A DNA stretch of 64,000 nt from Oscillospiraceae bacterium (lineage in GTDB: Bacteria; Bacillota; Clostridia; Oscillospirales; Oscillospiraceae), in NCBI GenBank assembly GCA_017461445.1, contig JAFTXW010000003.1:1-64000 (forward strand), written 5' to 3'. The notes beneath the pieces are model-generated. The model was not told the DNA's origin and ran no database searches. It saw nothing but the letters and a program-made list of their open reading frames with translations. Position numbers and translations under genes: made by a program. Shown piece after piece: positions 1-7,841 of the stretch. Within the stretch, counting starts at the first letter, position 1, and each line of letters opens with the position of its first letter.

Positions 1-43
1 CCGCCGTGAAAGGGCGGTGTCTTAACCGCTTGACCAACGGGCC
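1..43 (-). tRNA. tRNA-Glu (TTC), truncated at window edge
   Basis: Read on the minus strand, the sequence begins GGCCCGTTGGTCAAGCGG and runs into an anticodon loop CTTTCAC, which is the 5' half of a typical Firmicute tRNA-Glu with anticodon TTC. The T arm and 3' acceptor lie outside the window. Its first base directly follows the CCA of the tRNA-Met gene, so the two must be processed from one transcript. Confidence 0.9.
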
Positions 44-119
44 TGGTAGCGGCAATCTGATTCGAACAGATGACATACCGGGTATGAACCGGCTACTCTA
101 CCAACTGAGTTATGCCGCC
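44..119 (-). tRNA. tRNA-Met (CAT), CCA encoded
   Basis: The complete cloverleaf reads from the minus strand: acceptor GGCGGCA/TGCCGCT, D arm ACTC/GAGT, anticodon stem GCCGG/CCGGT around the loop TTCATAC (anticodon CAT), and T arm ATCTG-TTCGAAT-CAGAT. The discriminator A and the CCA end are encoded. The 7-bp acceptor closes with a G-T pair and the fold looks like the elongator form. It is the first gene of the tRNA transcript. Confidence 0.93.
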
Positions 120-164
120 ATGTGTGGTCAAAGGATTTCGGGCACCGCCGAAATCAGCTTCATT

Positions 165-193
165 AGTATACCCAAGAATTCTCCATTTGTCAA
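165..193 (-). promoter_or_regulatory. Promoter of the tRNA-Met/tRNA-Glu transcript
   Basis: On the minus strand a consensus -35 TTGACA (188-193) and a -10 TATACT (165-170) are separated by exactly 17 bases. The site lies about 45 bases upstream of tRNA-Met, which fits a strong stable-RNA promoter. Confidence 0.75.
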
Positions 194-251
194 GATAATT
201 TTTTGTTTTTTTCAAAGATTTTTTGGGTATGCTTTTGCTGAGGTGTTGCAT

Positions 252-626
252 ATGGCGATTTGGAAGCGGTGCGCCCTGTTCTGCCTGGGGGGCGGGGCCT
301 ATGTGGGGCTGGAGATGCTCTGGCGGGGGTGGAGCCATTTCAGCATGTTCCTGGCCGGGGGGCTGTGCTTTCTGCTTATCGGCCACCTGGGGGAGGTGGA
401 GCCACGGCTGCCCTTTGCCCTGCGGGTGCTGGCGGGTGTGGGGATCATCACCATGGTGGAGCTGGGGATAGGGCTGGTGTTCAACCGGGAGTACCGGGTC
501 TGGGACTACCGCAGCCAGCCGGGGAACTTCCTGGGCCAGATCTGTCCCCAGTTCTGCCTTCTGTGGCTCCCCGTCTCTGCCCTGGCAATGGGGCTGTATG
601 AGAAAGCAAAGAAGCTGCTGGGATAG
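252..626 (+). CDS. Small membrane protein, putative ABC-transporter type IV (CmpB-like) family
   Basis: The 124-residue protein has four hydrophobic stretches (about residues 4-20, 24-40, 50-72 and 100-115) and a conserved-looking segment NREYRVWDYRSQPGNFLGQICPQF cut here into its key parts: NREYRVWDY, then QPGNFLGQICP. That pattern is typical of the small integral membrane proteins grouped as putative ABC-transporter type IV (PF06541). The start at 252 is chosen because AGGTG lies just upstream; a longer reading frame toward base 6 runs through the tRNA genes and is not believable. The specific substrate or role is unknown. It stands alone between the tRNA promoter and a convergent minus-strand cluster. 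Confidence 0.7.
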   Translation: MAIWKRCALFCLGGGAYVGLEMLWRGWSHFSMFLAGGLCFLLIGHLGEVEPRLPFALRVLAGVGIITMVELGIGLVFNREYRVWDYRSQPGNFLGQICPQFCLLWLPVSALAMGLYEKAKKLLG

Positions 627-680
627 ATTCCTCCCTACCGTAAACAGCCCCCGGTGCCGCTGGCACCGGGGGTGGATGCT

Positions 681-896
681 TTATTTACCAAACAGGCCGC
701 CCAAGAGGTTTCCTACCTTGTCCAGGTCGATCTTGGCCTTAACCAGTTCCGCCAGCTTCAGGATCTCCGCATCAGGCAGATCCATGCCCACGATCTCTTC
801 GATGACCTTCACGGGGTTCTGCCGAAACTCCTTCAGCAGCGCGGGATTCTTCTGGATCTTCTCCACCAGCTGATTCACATTTTCCTTAATATCCAT
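681..896 (-). CDS. Small helical protein of unknown function
   Basis: A 71-residue protein rich in charged helical sequence: an N-terminal helix (NVNQLVEKIQKNPALLKEF) followed by a motif like NPVKVIEEIVGMDLPD, then a lysine-rich helix and a glycine-rich end. The layout recalls the Nif11-type leader helices of Clostridia, but I do not see the double-glycine and core expected of a RiPP precursor, so this remains a resemblance only. The ATG at 896 is preferred because GGAG of the upstream gene lies 8 bases before it; an ATG at 902 overlapping the upstream stop is also possible. It is the last gene of the holB-ricT-yegP-like minus-strand group and is probably translationally coupled to it. Confidence 0.6.
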   Translation of the reverse strand: MDIKENVNQLVEKIQKNPALLKEFRQNPVKVIEEIVGMDLPDAEILKLAELVKAKIDLDKVGNLLGGLFGK

Positions 897-898
897 GT

Positions 899-1267
899 TC
901 ATTTCTCCATAATTTCCGCGTCCATGGCGTTTTTCTGGACGCTTTCGATTCCATTTAAGCACCCGGCCCGGGCGGTATAGCTTTCGGACACGGCAATGAT
1001 CTCGCCGTTGCGGGCCTTCAGGCGGAAGCGGTATGCCCCGGCCTTGTCCTGATACATCTCAAATTTCGGGTTAGTCAAAACGGCGTATCCCTTCTCGGTC
1101 TGGTTCTCCACCTTGGCCAGGGGCGCGTTCTTTACCACGCTGGCGATACCCTTGCGGCAGGCCGCGGCGGTGGTATAGACCTCAGAGGTCAGGATCACCT
1201 GGCCGTTTGCCGCCTTCAGATCGAATTTCAATCCCGATTTCACCGGCCGGATCACAAACTTGCTCAT
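899..1267 (-). CDS. YegP family protein (tandem DUF1508)
   Basis: The 122-residue protein contains two copies of the roughly 50-residue DUF1508 domain (about residues 5-56 and 66-118). Each copy has the signature of aromatic and glycine residues around F-x-L-K-A-x-N-G-x-I/V and the downstream segment that ends in x-C-x-x-G-I-x-S-V. The first copy reads KFDLKAANGQVI and the second RFRLKARNGEII. Members of the family are small, probably cytoplasmic, and have no firmly established function. Its start overlaps the end of ricT by four bases, which indicates coupling. Confidence 0.85.
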   Translation of the reverse strand: MSKFVIRPVKSGLKFDLKAANGQVILTSEVYTTAAACRKGIASVVKNAPLAKVENQTEKGYAVLTNPKFEMYQDKAGAYRFRLKARNGEIIAVSESYTARAGCLNGIESVQKNAMDAEIMEK

Positions 1268-2556
1268 TGCTGTCCCTCACCCTGGGCCTTGGGCTTGCGG
1301 CGGCGGTGGTTGGGGCGGCGGCGGGGCTTGCTTTCGCCCTCTGCCCCCTCTTTGGGAGCCTTTTCCTTCTGCTCCTTGGGTTCCTTCGGCTCCTTAGGCT
1401 CCCGCTTGGGTTCCTTTTTCTCCTTCGGCTCCTTCTTCTGCTCGGGCTTGGGGGCTTCAGTCTTAGGCTCGCCGGAGGGCTTGCTCTTTCTTCTGCGGCG
1501 GGAACGGCCGGACTTAGGGCTCTCCTCCGTCTCGGACACTTCCTCGGGTGCGGATTCCTCCTCAGCAGGCTCCTCCACCACAGCCTCCGTGCTGTAGCGG
1601 AAACGGATGGGCTCCAGGGTCAGCTTGTCCTCTTCCTCAGGCTTTCGGACCCGCTTGCCGCCGCCCGAGATGGGGGCCAGGTCGGCGGGAATGGGGGGAT
1701 CGTTCTTCTTGGCCTTGCCGCTGCGCAGCACGGCGATGTCGGCATTGGCAAAGACGGAAACCGTCTCGGGATTCTCCTCCATCCGCACCTTCACCCGCTG
1801 GCGCAGCAGATCGATTTCCACCACCGTGCCCCGGCCCTCGGGGGTATCCACAAAGGAATCCATCTTGGGACTGGTGCGGATCAGATCCTCGTAGGCATCC
1901 TGCTCGTATTTCAGGCAGCACATAAGCCTGCCGCAGGTGCCGGAAATTTTGGTGGGGTTCAGGCTCAGATTCTGGGTCTTGGCCATCTTGATGGACACGG
2001 GCTGGAAATCTTCCAGGAAGCTGGCACAGCAGAAGGGCCGTCCGCAGATGCCCAAGCCGCCCACCATCTTCGCCTTGTCCCGGACGCCGATCTGGCGCAG
2101 CTCGATGCGGGTATGGAATACGCTTGCCAGGTTTTTCACCAGCTCCCGGAAATCCACCCGCTCGTCAGCGGTGAAGTAGAACAGGATCTTGCTGCCGTCG
2201 AAGGCGCACTCGGCGGAGACCAGCTGCATATCCAAACCGTGGTCTGCAATTTTTTGCAGACACACCTCGTGGGCACGCTTCTCCCGGGCCCGGTTTTCGG
2301 CAATGGTCTTTTCGTCGTGAGCGTTGGCCTTGCGGATGACCTTCCGCAGGGGAGCCACCACGTCCCGGGGCGGGATACGGTGGTTTCCGGCAGTGCAGAT
2401 GCCGAACTCCGCCCCCCGGGCGGTGTCGATGATCACATGGTCGCCGGGGACGTAGGTGACCCCATCGGGGTCGAAAAAGTAGATTTTCTGTCCGGGACGG
2501 AACTGGATGTCCACGACCTCCACATCCGCCTGCGGCAGGTTGTTGTTTTCTTCCAT
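1264..2556 (-). CDS. ricT: PSP1 domain protein RicT (YaaT), with long charged C-terminal tail
   Basis: The N-terminal 275 residues match the PSP1/YaaT family. The cysteine-rich centre, CGRPFCC and about 25 residues later CGRLMCCLKY, corresponds to the iron-sulfur binding region known for RicT of the Y-complex, which supports RNA maturation and developmental regulation in Bacillus. The protein is 430 residues, well above the usual length of about 275. The extra roughly 150 residues are almost entirely Lys, Glu, Pro and Arg, with KEPKEPKE-type repeats, and look disordered and possibly nucleic-acid binding. The gene follows holB, the usual Firmicute neighbourhood. Translation starts with ATG after AAGGAG. 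Confidence 0.88.
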   Translation of the reverse strand: MEENNNLPQADVEVVDIQFRPGQKIYFFDPDGVTYVPGDHVIIDTARGAEFGICTAGNHRIPPRDVVAPLRKVIRKANAHDEKTIAENRAREKRAHEVCLQKIADHGLDMQLVSAECAFDGSKILFYFTADERVDFRELVKNLASVFHTRIELRQIGVRDKAKMVGGLGICGRPFCCASFLEDFQPVSIKMAKTQNLSLNPTKISGTCGRLMCCLKYEQDAYEDLIRTSPKMDSFVDTPEGRGTVVEIDLLRQRVKVRMEENPETVSVFANADIAVLRSGKAKKNDPPIPADLAPISGGGKRVRKPEEEDKLTLEPIRFRYSTEAVVEEPAEEESAPEEVSETEESPKSGRSRRRRKSKPSGEPKTEAPKPEQKKEPKEKKEPKREPKEPKEPKEQKEKAPKEGAEGESKPRRRPNHRRRKPKAQGEGQQ

Positions 2557-2576
2557 AGGTTACTCCTTGTATGTGA

Positions 2577-2671
2577 AATGCAGAATGCAGAGTGCATAAT
2601 GCAAAATAATTTTAAACTTACAATACGGGCAAATACACAAAACCATGCAAAGGCCTTCTCATTCTGCATTT
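2577..2671. repeat. AATGCAGAATGC-armed intergenic bracket element
   Basis: The left arm is AATGCAGAATGCAGAGTGC and the right arm is its inverted partner CATTCTGCATT. The arms sit directly next to the ricT ribosome-binding site on one side and the holB stop codon TAA on the other, so the element fills the whole space between the two genes. Related arms occur at 5346, 15600 and 16909. Confidence 0.6.
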
Positions 2672-3623
2672 ACCGCAGTGCCCACTCGAGGTAGCCGCAT
2701 ACCGCTGCCGGGGACACGTTGCTCATGGTGTAATCCACCGCCTTGCGCAGGTGGGCGGCGGCATCGTACAGCTCCTGGCTGCCCCGGCTCTGGGCCAGCT
2801 GGCGGGCATAGGGGGACAGGGCGTGGATGCCGCTGCGGCTGGTGAGGGCACTTTCCAGCAGCTCCAGCCAGCTTTGCAGGATCTCGCCGAGGGCATCCCG
2901 CTTCCATTTTTCCATAGGCACCAGAGTCTGCACCAAGCCCAGAGCATCCCGGGCGGCAAAGGCCCGCACGAAGCTTTCCGTCTGGGGCGGCACGGTGCCG
3001 CCGTTTTCCAGAAGCTGCTTCGCCTGTCCCAGGAAGCCGCCGCTGCGCATGATGGCGGCGGTGATGTCCGCTTCCTCCGCCTTGGGGAAGTCCCGGTGCA
3101 GCTGCTCCCGCAGGACATTCTCCGGCAGGCCCTGCATTTTCAGCTCCGTACACCGGGAGCGGACGGTAGGCAGCAGCTTGTCCGGGTTATCCGTCAGCAG
3201 CAGGAACACGCCGTATTTCGGCGGCTCTTCCAGCACTTTCAGCAGGGCGTTCTGGCCCGGCAGGCCCATGTCCTGGGCCCGGGGGAACAGGTAGATTTTG
3301 TAGTCCGATTCATTGGGCTGGACGTAAATATCCGCCCGGGCCTGACGGATCAGGTCAACGGTGACGGTCTTTTTCTCCGGGTCATCCACGGTGATGAAGT
3401 CCGGGTGGTTCCCGTCCATCACCTTGCGGCAGGGGGTGCAGCGCAGGCAGGGCTTGTGCGCATCCTGGCACAAAATCGCCGCCGCCAGCAGCCGGGCCAG
3501 CGTATGCTTGCCGGAGCCTTCCGGGCCGGAGATCAGGTAAAAGTGGGAAACATGTCCCCTGGCAATACTCTCCGCCAGGTTCTTCTTCAGCCGGTCATTG
3601 CCCAGCAATGCGTCGAAACCCAT
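2670..3623 (-). CDS. holB: DNA polymerase III delta' subunit HolB
   Basis: This is a clamp-loader AAA+ subunit. The Walker A motif GPEGSGKH is at residues 33-40. A zinc-module cysteine set follows (C52, C59, C62, C65 in CQDAHKPCLRCTPC). The SRC-type sensor motif appears later as TVRSRC. The length of 317 residues fits the family. I chose the ATG at 3623 because GGAGGG precedes it; the longer frame to 3656 adds eleven unsupported residues. The protein loads the beta sliding clamp together with DnaX and HolA. Downstream is ricT, forming the conserved holB-ricT pair. Confidence 0.9.
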   Translation of the reverse strand: MGFDALLGNDRLKKNLAESIARGHVSHFYLISGPEGSGKHTLARLLAAAILCQDAHKPCLRCTPCRKVMDGNHPDFITVDDPEKKTVTVDLIRQARADIYVQPNESDYKIYLFPRAQDMGLPGQNALLKVLEEPPKYGVFLLLTDNPDKLLPTVRSRCTELKMQGLPENVLREQLHRDFPKAEEADITAAIMRSGGFLGQAKQLLENGGTVPPQTESFVRAFAARDALGLVQTLVPMEKWKRDALGEILQSWLELLESALTSRSGIHALSPYARQLAQSRGSQELYDAAAHLRKAVDYTMSNVSPAAVCGYLEWALR

Positions 3624-3664
3624 ATTTCCCTCCAATAAAATAGTAGTATAACACAAAACATCTT

Positions 3665-3700
3665 AAATTGAAAGAAAAAACCACTTTCAACTTTCAATTC
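3665..3700. repeat. ATTGAAAG / CTTTCAAT armed short palindrome
   Basis: AAATTGAAAG and CTTTCAACTTTCAATT flank a short A-rich loop. It belongs to the TTGAAAATTGAAAG arm family seen again at 7673, 40974 and 44215, here between the holB start and the end of the pyrophosphatase gene. Confidence 0.5.
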
Positions 3701-3712
3701 GCCAAAGGCGGC

Positions 3713-5326
3713 TTAACCCCACAATGCGGACAGCATGGGGATGACCTGCTTTTTGCGGCTCATGACCTCCGGCAGGAAGGCGGTGCCCTCCTTCGGGGTT
3801 ACGTTAAAGGCCTGGCGGATGGTGTCGTCGTCGCCCACGTAGATGATCTGGGAGCCTTCCAGCAGCACATCGGTGAGCATCAGGATCACCAGGTCGAAGC
3901 CGTTCTTCTTTGCGGTCTTGTCCATCAGCTGCAGGAACGCGTCCTTACGCTGCAGCATATTGCCGCTGTCCACGCAGGTGATCTGGGCCACCGCCAGGTC
4001 GTGACCGGCGATGTGGAATTCCTTGTAGTCGGTAAACAGCAGCTCGTCCACGGTCTTGCCCTCGACGGAGGCGGAGAAAATGGCCTTGCCCAGCTCATCC
4101 AGAGAAATGTTGGCGATCCGGGCCATCCGCTCGGCGGTCTTGATGTCCCGGACGGTACAGGTGGGGGACTTGAACATGACGGTATCGGACAAAATCGCCG
4201 CCGCCATCATGCCCGCCATCTTCTCCGTGGGCATCAGGCCCCGGTCCTGGAACATGCTGGCAATGATAGTATTGGTAGAGCCCACCGGCTCGTTGCGGAC
4301 GTAGATGGGATTCCGGGTCTGGATATCGGCGATCCGGTGGTGGTCGATGATCTCCACGATATCCGCCTCCTCCAAACCGGGGACGGACTGGGATGCCTCG
4401 TTGTGATCCACCAGCACCACACGCTTGCGGCGGGGCCGCAGCAGATGGTACCGGGTCAGGATGCCCGCCACTCTCTCGTTCTCGTCCAAAATGGGATAGC
4501 AGTGCTCCCTGTGCTTTAAGACCAGCTCCTTCACGTCGTCCACCCGGTCCTCCAGATGGAAGCAGACCAGATCCTTCGTCCGGCAGATACGGCCGATGGG
4601 GGTGGACTGGAAGATCAGCTGGGAGGCCCGGTAGGCATCCAGAGGGGTGGAGATAATGCAGGTGGTGGTGGGAAGGGTCCGCAGCTCCTCGCTGAGCTCC
4701 GCCTGGCACAGCACCAGGCAGCGGACATTCATTTCCAACGCCCGCCGCTGCATATCCGGCTGATCGCCGCAGAACACGATGGTGTTGGGGTCCCGGAACA
4801 GCAGATTCTCCCGGCTCATGGGCAGGGCGATGGCGATTTCACCGAAAATGGTGTCGGTATTTTCGCCCGCCTCGTTGAGCACCTTGCCTTCCAGCACGGA
4901 AAGCACGTTGAACAGGGGTACCTCGTCCAGCACGCCCGCAGTGACCAGGGCCATGTTGTAGCTGGCCACGTCCTCCCGGGACAGCATACCGTAGAGGGTG
5001 CCGTCCTCCCGGGCCACGGGCAGGGCGGAAATTTCCTTGTGCTCCTGCAGCATCCGCCAGGCATGGCCCTCGGTAACGGCAGTGCTGAGCACCGGGGGCG
5101 TATCAAAATCCAGATCCCGAACCTGGGTATACATATTGTGGATCAGCTTAGGGGGCTGGAAGCCGAAGCGGTCCAGCACCAGCTGGGTCTCATCGGACAC
5201 ATGGCCCAGGCAGGCAGCCTCATACTCCCTGTCGCCGCAGGCGTTCCGCAGAGCCGCATAGGCCATGGCGGCAACGATGGAGTCCGTGTCCGGATTCCGA
5301 TGGCCGGTTACATAGATGGGATCCAT
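3713..5326 (-). CDS. Manganese-dependent inorganic pyrophosphatase with CBS and DRTGG domains
   Basis: The enzyme hydrolyses pyrophosphate to phosphate in the cytoplasm. The DHH-family metal motifs are visible: GHRNPDTDS near the N terminus, DHNE at about residue 305 and the double histidine IIDHHRI at about 327. Between the N-terminal catalytic segment and the rest of the DHH/DHHA2 region lies an insertion of about 200 residues with two CBS-type segments flanking a DRTGG-type domain. That arrangement marks the nucleotide-regulated CBS-PPase subgroup, which is inhibited by AMP/ADP and activated by ATP or diadenosine polyphosphates in studied members. The length, 537 residues, fits. It lies downstream of the asparaginase gene on the same strand. 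Confidence 0.9.
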   Translation of the reverse strand: MDPIYVTGHRNPDTDSIVAAMAYAALRNACGDREYEAACLGHVSDETQLVLDRFGFQPPKLIHNMYTQVRDLDFDTPPVLSTAVTEGHAWRMLQEHKEISALPVAREDGTLYGMLSREDVASYNMALVTAGVLDEVPLFNVLSVLEGKVLNEAGENTDTIFGEIAIALPMSRENLLFRDPNTIVFCGDQPDMQRRALEMNVRCLVLCQAELSEELRTLPTTTCIISTPLDAYRASQLIFQSTPIGRICRTKDLVCFHLEDRVDDVKELVLKHREHCYPILDENERVAGILTRYHLLRPRRKRVVLVDHNEASQSVPGLEEADIVEIIDHHRIADIQTRNPIYVRNEPVGSTNTIIASMFQDRGLMPTEKMAGMMAAAILSDTVMFKSPTCTVRDIKTAERMARIANISLDELGKAIFSASVEGKTVDELLFTDYKEFHIAGHDLAVAQITCVDSGNMLQRKDAFLQLMDKTAKKNGFDLVILMLTDVLLEGSQIIYVGDDDTIRQAFNVTPKEGTAFLPEVMSRKKQVIPMLSALWG

Positions 5327-5345
5327 AGGGTATCCTCCTTTATTA

Positions 5346-5405
5346 AAAATGCAAAATGCAAAGTGCAGAATGCAGAATTAAGACACAATTTTGCATTCTG
5401 CATTG
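5346..5405. repeat. AATGCAGAATGC-armed intergenic bracket element
   Basis: The sequence AATGCAAAATGCAAAGTGCAGAATGC (split here: several 7-base AATGCAA/GTGCAGA units) is followed by the inverted CATTCTGCATT arm. It spans almost exactly from the ribosome-binding site of the pyrophosphatase gene to the stop of the asparaginase gene and can form a hairpin. Confidence 0.65.
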
Positions 5406-5408
5406 CCG

Positions 5409-6404
5409 TCAGGCGGTAACTTCTCCCGCCAGGTTTTTGGCGAACAGCTCCGAAATTTCTTCCGGCTCGAGCCCCTGGCCGATGGCCCACATGAGCTTGG
5501 TCATGGCGGCCTCTGAGGTCATGTCCCGGCCCTGGATGACGCCCAGCTCCAGGAGCTTGTTGCCCACCTGATAGACCTGCAAATTGGAGCTGTCGTACAG
5601 GCACTGGGTGGTGACCACCACGGAAATGCCGTCCTCCACCGCCCGGCGGATGCCCCGCAGGCCCTTGTGGAGCACATTGACACCACCCAGGCCGAAGGCC
5701 TCGATAACGATGCCCTTGTAGCCCATGGCCGCCAGCATATCAAAAATGGCAGGGTTCAGGCCGGGGGTCAGCTTCAAAAGGAACACGTTTCGGCTGATAT
5801 CCGCTTCCAGCCGGGGCTCTCCCTTTTGCTGGGGAAGCACTTCCTTGTCCACCACCAGGCCCAGATTGCTGACCTGGGCGGCATAGCGGGCGTTGACGCT
5901 CTCAAAGGCGGAGAAACCAGAGGCCCGGACCTTCACCGCCCGGCAGCCCAGCATCACCTTCCGGTCAAAGGCCAGGAACACGCCGGGATGTCCCGATGCC
6001 GCCATGGCAAAGGCGGTGCGCAAATTGTCGGGGCCGTCGGACAGCATATCCGCCAGGGGCAGCTGGGAGCCGGTGAACACCACGGGAATATCGATGTTCG
6101 GCAGCATGAAGGTGACGGCGGAGGCGGTATATGCCATGGTATCGGTGCCGTGGGACACCACGATGCCGTCGAAGCCCGTCCGCTCCTCAAAAATGCACCG
6201 GGCGATGTACTGCCATTCCTCAGGCGTAATGTTCGAGGAATCCAGACACATCACGTCCTTGACGGTGATCTCGTAATAGGTGCGCAGCTGTTCCAGCTCC
6301 CGCTCCATCACCCCGCTGCGGTGAGGCTCCAGCCCCTCGCCGCCGGGCACAGAAGCAATGGTACCGCCGGTGGTCAATAGTAAGATTTTTTTCTTGTTAT
6401 TCAT
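5409..6404 (-). CDS. ansA: Type I L-asparaginase
   Basis: This cytoplasmic amidohydrolase converts asparagine to aspartate and ammonia. Both family signatures are visible: LLLTTGGTIAS with the catalytic Thr near residue 15, and the second motif SHGTDTMAYTASA near residue 85, which holds the second catalytic Thr and Asp. The length is 331 residues. The start at 6404 follows a good GGAGGT and removes a twenty-residue extension that has no support. The absence of a signal peptide argues for the cytoplasmic form. Confidence 0.9.
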   Translation of the reverse strand: MNNKKKILLLTTGGTIASVPGGEGLEPHRSGVMERELEQLRTYYEITVKDVMCLDSSNITPEEWQYIARCIFEERTGFDGIVVSHGTDTMAYTASAVTFMLPNIDIPVVFTGSQLPLADMLSDGPDNLRTAFAMAASGHPGVFLAFDRKVMLGCRAVKVRASGFSAFESVNARYAAQVSNLGLVVDKEVLPQQKGEPRLEADISRNVFLLKLTPGLNPAIFDMLAAMGYKGIVIEAFGLGGVNVLHKGLRGIRRAVEDGISVVVTTQCLYDSSNLQVYQVGNKLLELGVIQGRDMTSEAAMTKLMWAIGQGLEPEEISELFAKNLAGEVTA

Positions 6405-6449
6405 GGAGATACCTCCAATTCCCCGGAATGGGAAATAATGTTTATTCCC

Positions 6450-6477
6450 GTAGGGCAGGGTCATGACCCCGCCCTAC
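6450..6477. repeat. Short GTAGGGCAGGGTCATGACCC palindrome
   Basis: A 28-base near-perfect palindrome capped by GTAGGG and CCCTAC. It is a minimal member of the GGGAGGGTC palindrome family described at 10112, without internal modules. Confidence 0.65.
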
Positions 6478-6598
6478 AGATCAACGGTGCATTAACCGGC
6501 AATTTACCTGCCTATAAGCATCCCATACCTATTCATTTTCTATTATACCTTCCCCCCACGAAAATAGCAAGAAAAATCCCGCGGGGAAAGAATCGGGA

Positions 6599-6627
6599 TT
6601 GATTTTTTTGCGGTCTTGGCATACAAT
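6599..6627 (+). promoter_or_regulatory. Predicted promoter of galE
   Basis: TTGATT (6599-6604) and TACAAT (6622-6627) are spaced by 17 bases and lie about 30 bases before the galE start. Confidence 0.5.
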
Positions 6628-6657
6628 GGTAGGCGATAAAATATGGGAGGTAATACC

Positions 6658-7674
6658 ATGAATGTTCTTGTTACCGGCGGTGCCGGATATATCGGTTCCC
6701 ATACCTGCCTGGAGCTGCTGGAATGCGGCTATGGCGTGATCGTCATCGACAACCTGTGTAATTCCAACCCCAAGAGCCTGCAGCGGGTGGAGCAGCTTAC
6801 CGGAAAGCCCATCACCTTCTACGAGGGCGATGTCCGGGACGAGGCTCTGCTGCGGAAAATCTTTACTTCCCACGATATCGGCTGCGTTATCCACTTCGCC
6901 GGCCTGAAGGCCGTGGGCGAATCCGTAGCCAAGCCCTGGGAGTATTACGACAACAACCTGAATTCCACCCTTACCCTGACCAAGGTCATGCGGGACGTGG
7001 GGATGAAAAACATTATTTTCTCCTCCTCCGCCACCGTCTACACCGCCGACAACGAGATGCCCCTGCGGGAGACAAGCCGCACCGGCAACTGCACCAACCC
7101 CTACGGCTGGACAAAGTACATGACCGAGCAGATCCTCTCGGGCCTCGCCCATTCCGATCCCGAATGGAGCATCGTGCTGCTGCGCTACTTCAATCCCATC
7201 GGTGCCCACGCCTCCGGCCTCATCGGCGAGGATCCCCGGGGCACTCCCAACAACCTGATGCCCTACATCACCCAGGTGGCTGTAGGCCGCCGGGATCATC
7301 TGAGCGTTTTCGGCAACGACTACGACACCCACGACGGCACCGGCGTCCGGGACTACATCCATGTGGTGGACCTGGCTAAGGGCCATGTGGCCGCGGTGGA
7401 GTATGCCGCGAAAACCAAAGGCTGCGAGGTGTTCAACCTGGGCACCGGCGTGGGCTACAGCGTGCTGGACATGGTAAAGTCCTTTGAGGAGGCCAACGGC
7501 GTTGCCGTCCCCTATGAGATCACCGCCCGCCGCCCCGGCGACATCGCCACCTGCTACGCCGATCCCGCCAAGAGCGCGGAAATTCTCGGTTGGAAGGCTG
7601 AAAAGGCCATGGTGGACATGTGCCGCGACTCCTGGAAATGGCAGAGCCAGAATCCCAACGGGTTCGGCGAGTAA
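6658..7674 (+). CDS. galE: UDP-glucose 4-epimerase GalE
   Basis: The enzyme interconverts UDP-glucose and UDP-galactose, feeding the Leloir pathway and surface glycans. The Rossmann NAD motif GGAGYIG is at residues 7-13, the catalytic SSSATVY segment lies near 122-128, and the Tyr-x3-Lys pair is Y149/K153 in YGWTK. The length of 338 residues equals that of the E. coli enzyme when the start is set at 6658, which follows GGGAGG. It is a single gene with its own promoter and a strong terminator. Confidence 0.95.
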   Translation: MNVLVTGGAGYIGSHTCLELLECGYGVIVIDNLCNSNPKSLQRVEQLTGKPITFYEGDVRDEALLRKIFTSHDIGCVIHFAGLKAVGESVAKPWEYYDNNLNSTLTLTKVMRDVGMKNIIFSSSATVYTADNEMPLRETSRTGNCTNPYGWTKYMTEQILSGLAHSDPEWSIVLLRYFNPIGAHASGLIGEDPRGTPNNLMPYITQVAVGRRDHLSVFGNDYDTHDGTGVRDYIHVVDLAKGHVAAVEYAAKTKGCEVFNLGTGVGYSVLDMVKSFEEANGVAVPYEITARRPGDIATCYADPAKSAEILGWKAEKAMVDMCRDSWKWQSQNPNGFGE

Positions 7675-7694
7675 GTTGAAAGTTGAAAATTAAG

Positions 7695-7730
7695 GAGGCT
7701 GACCGGGTTTTCACCTGGTCAGCCTCTTTA
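7695..7730 (+). terminator. Terminator after galE
   Basis: GAGGCTGACC and GGTCAGCCTC form a 10-bp perfect stem around a 12-base loop, followed by TTTAT. A TTGAAAGTTGAAAATT arm lies between the galE stop codon and the stem. Confidence 0.85.
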
Positions 7731-7841
7731 TCTTAGAGAAAAAGAATAGAAAAGGTTTCGCTTCGCGATTATTTAAATTCATCCCCGAAGGGGATACTAC
7801 AACTATTCCCTATTATCTTTTATCTCTTATCTGAAACTATA

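Noticed and set aside
6576..6604. AATCCCG...CGGGATT followed by T residues before galE as a terminator
   Set aside because: There is no plus-strand gene upstream that would need it, and it overlaps the -35 of the galE promoter; probably chance.
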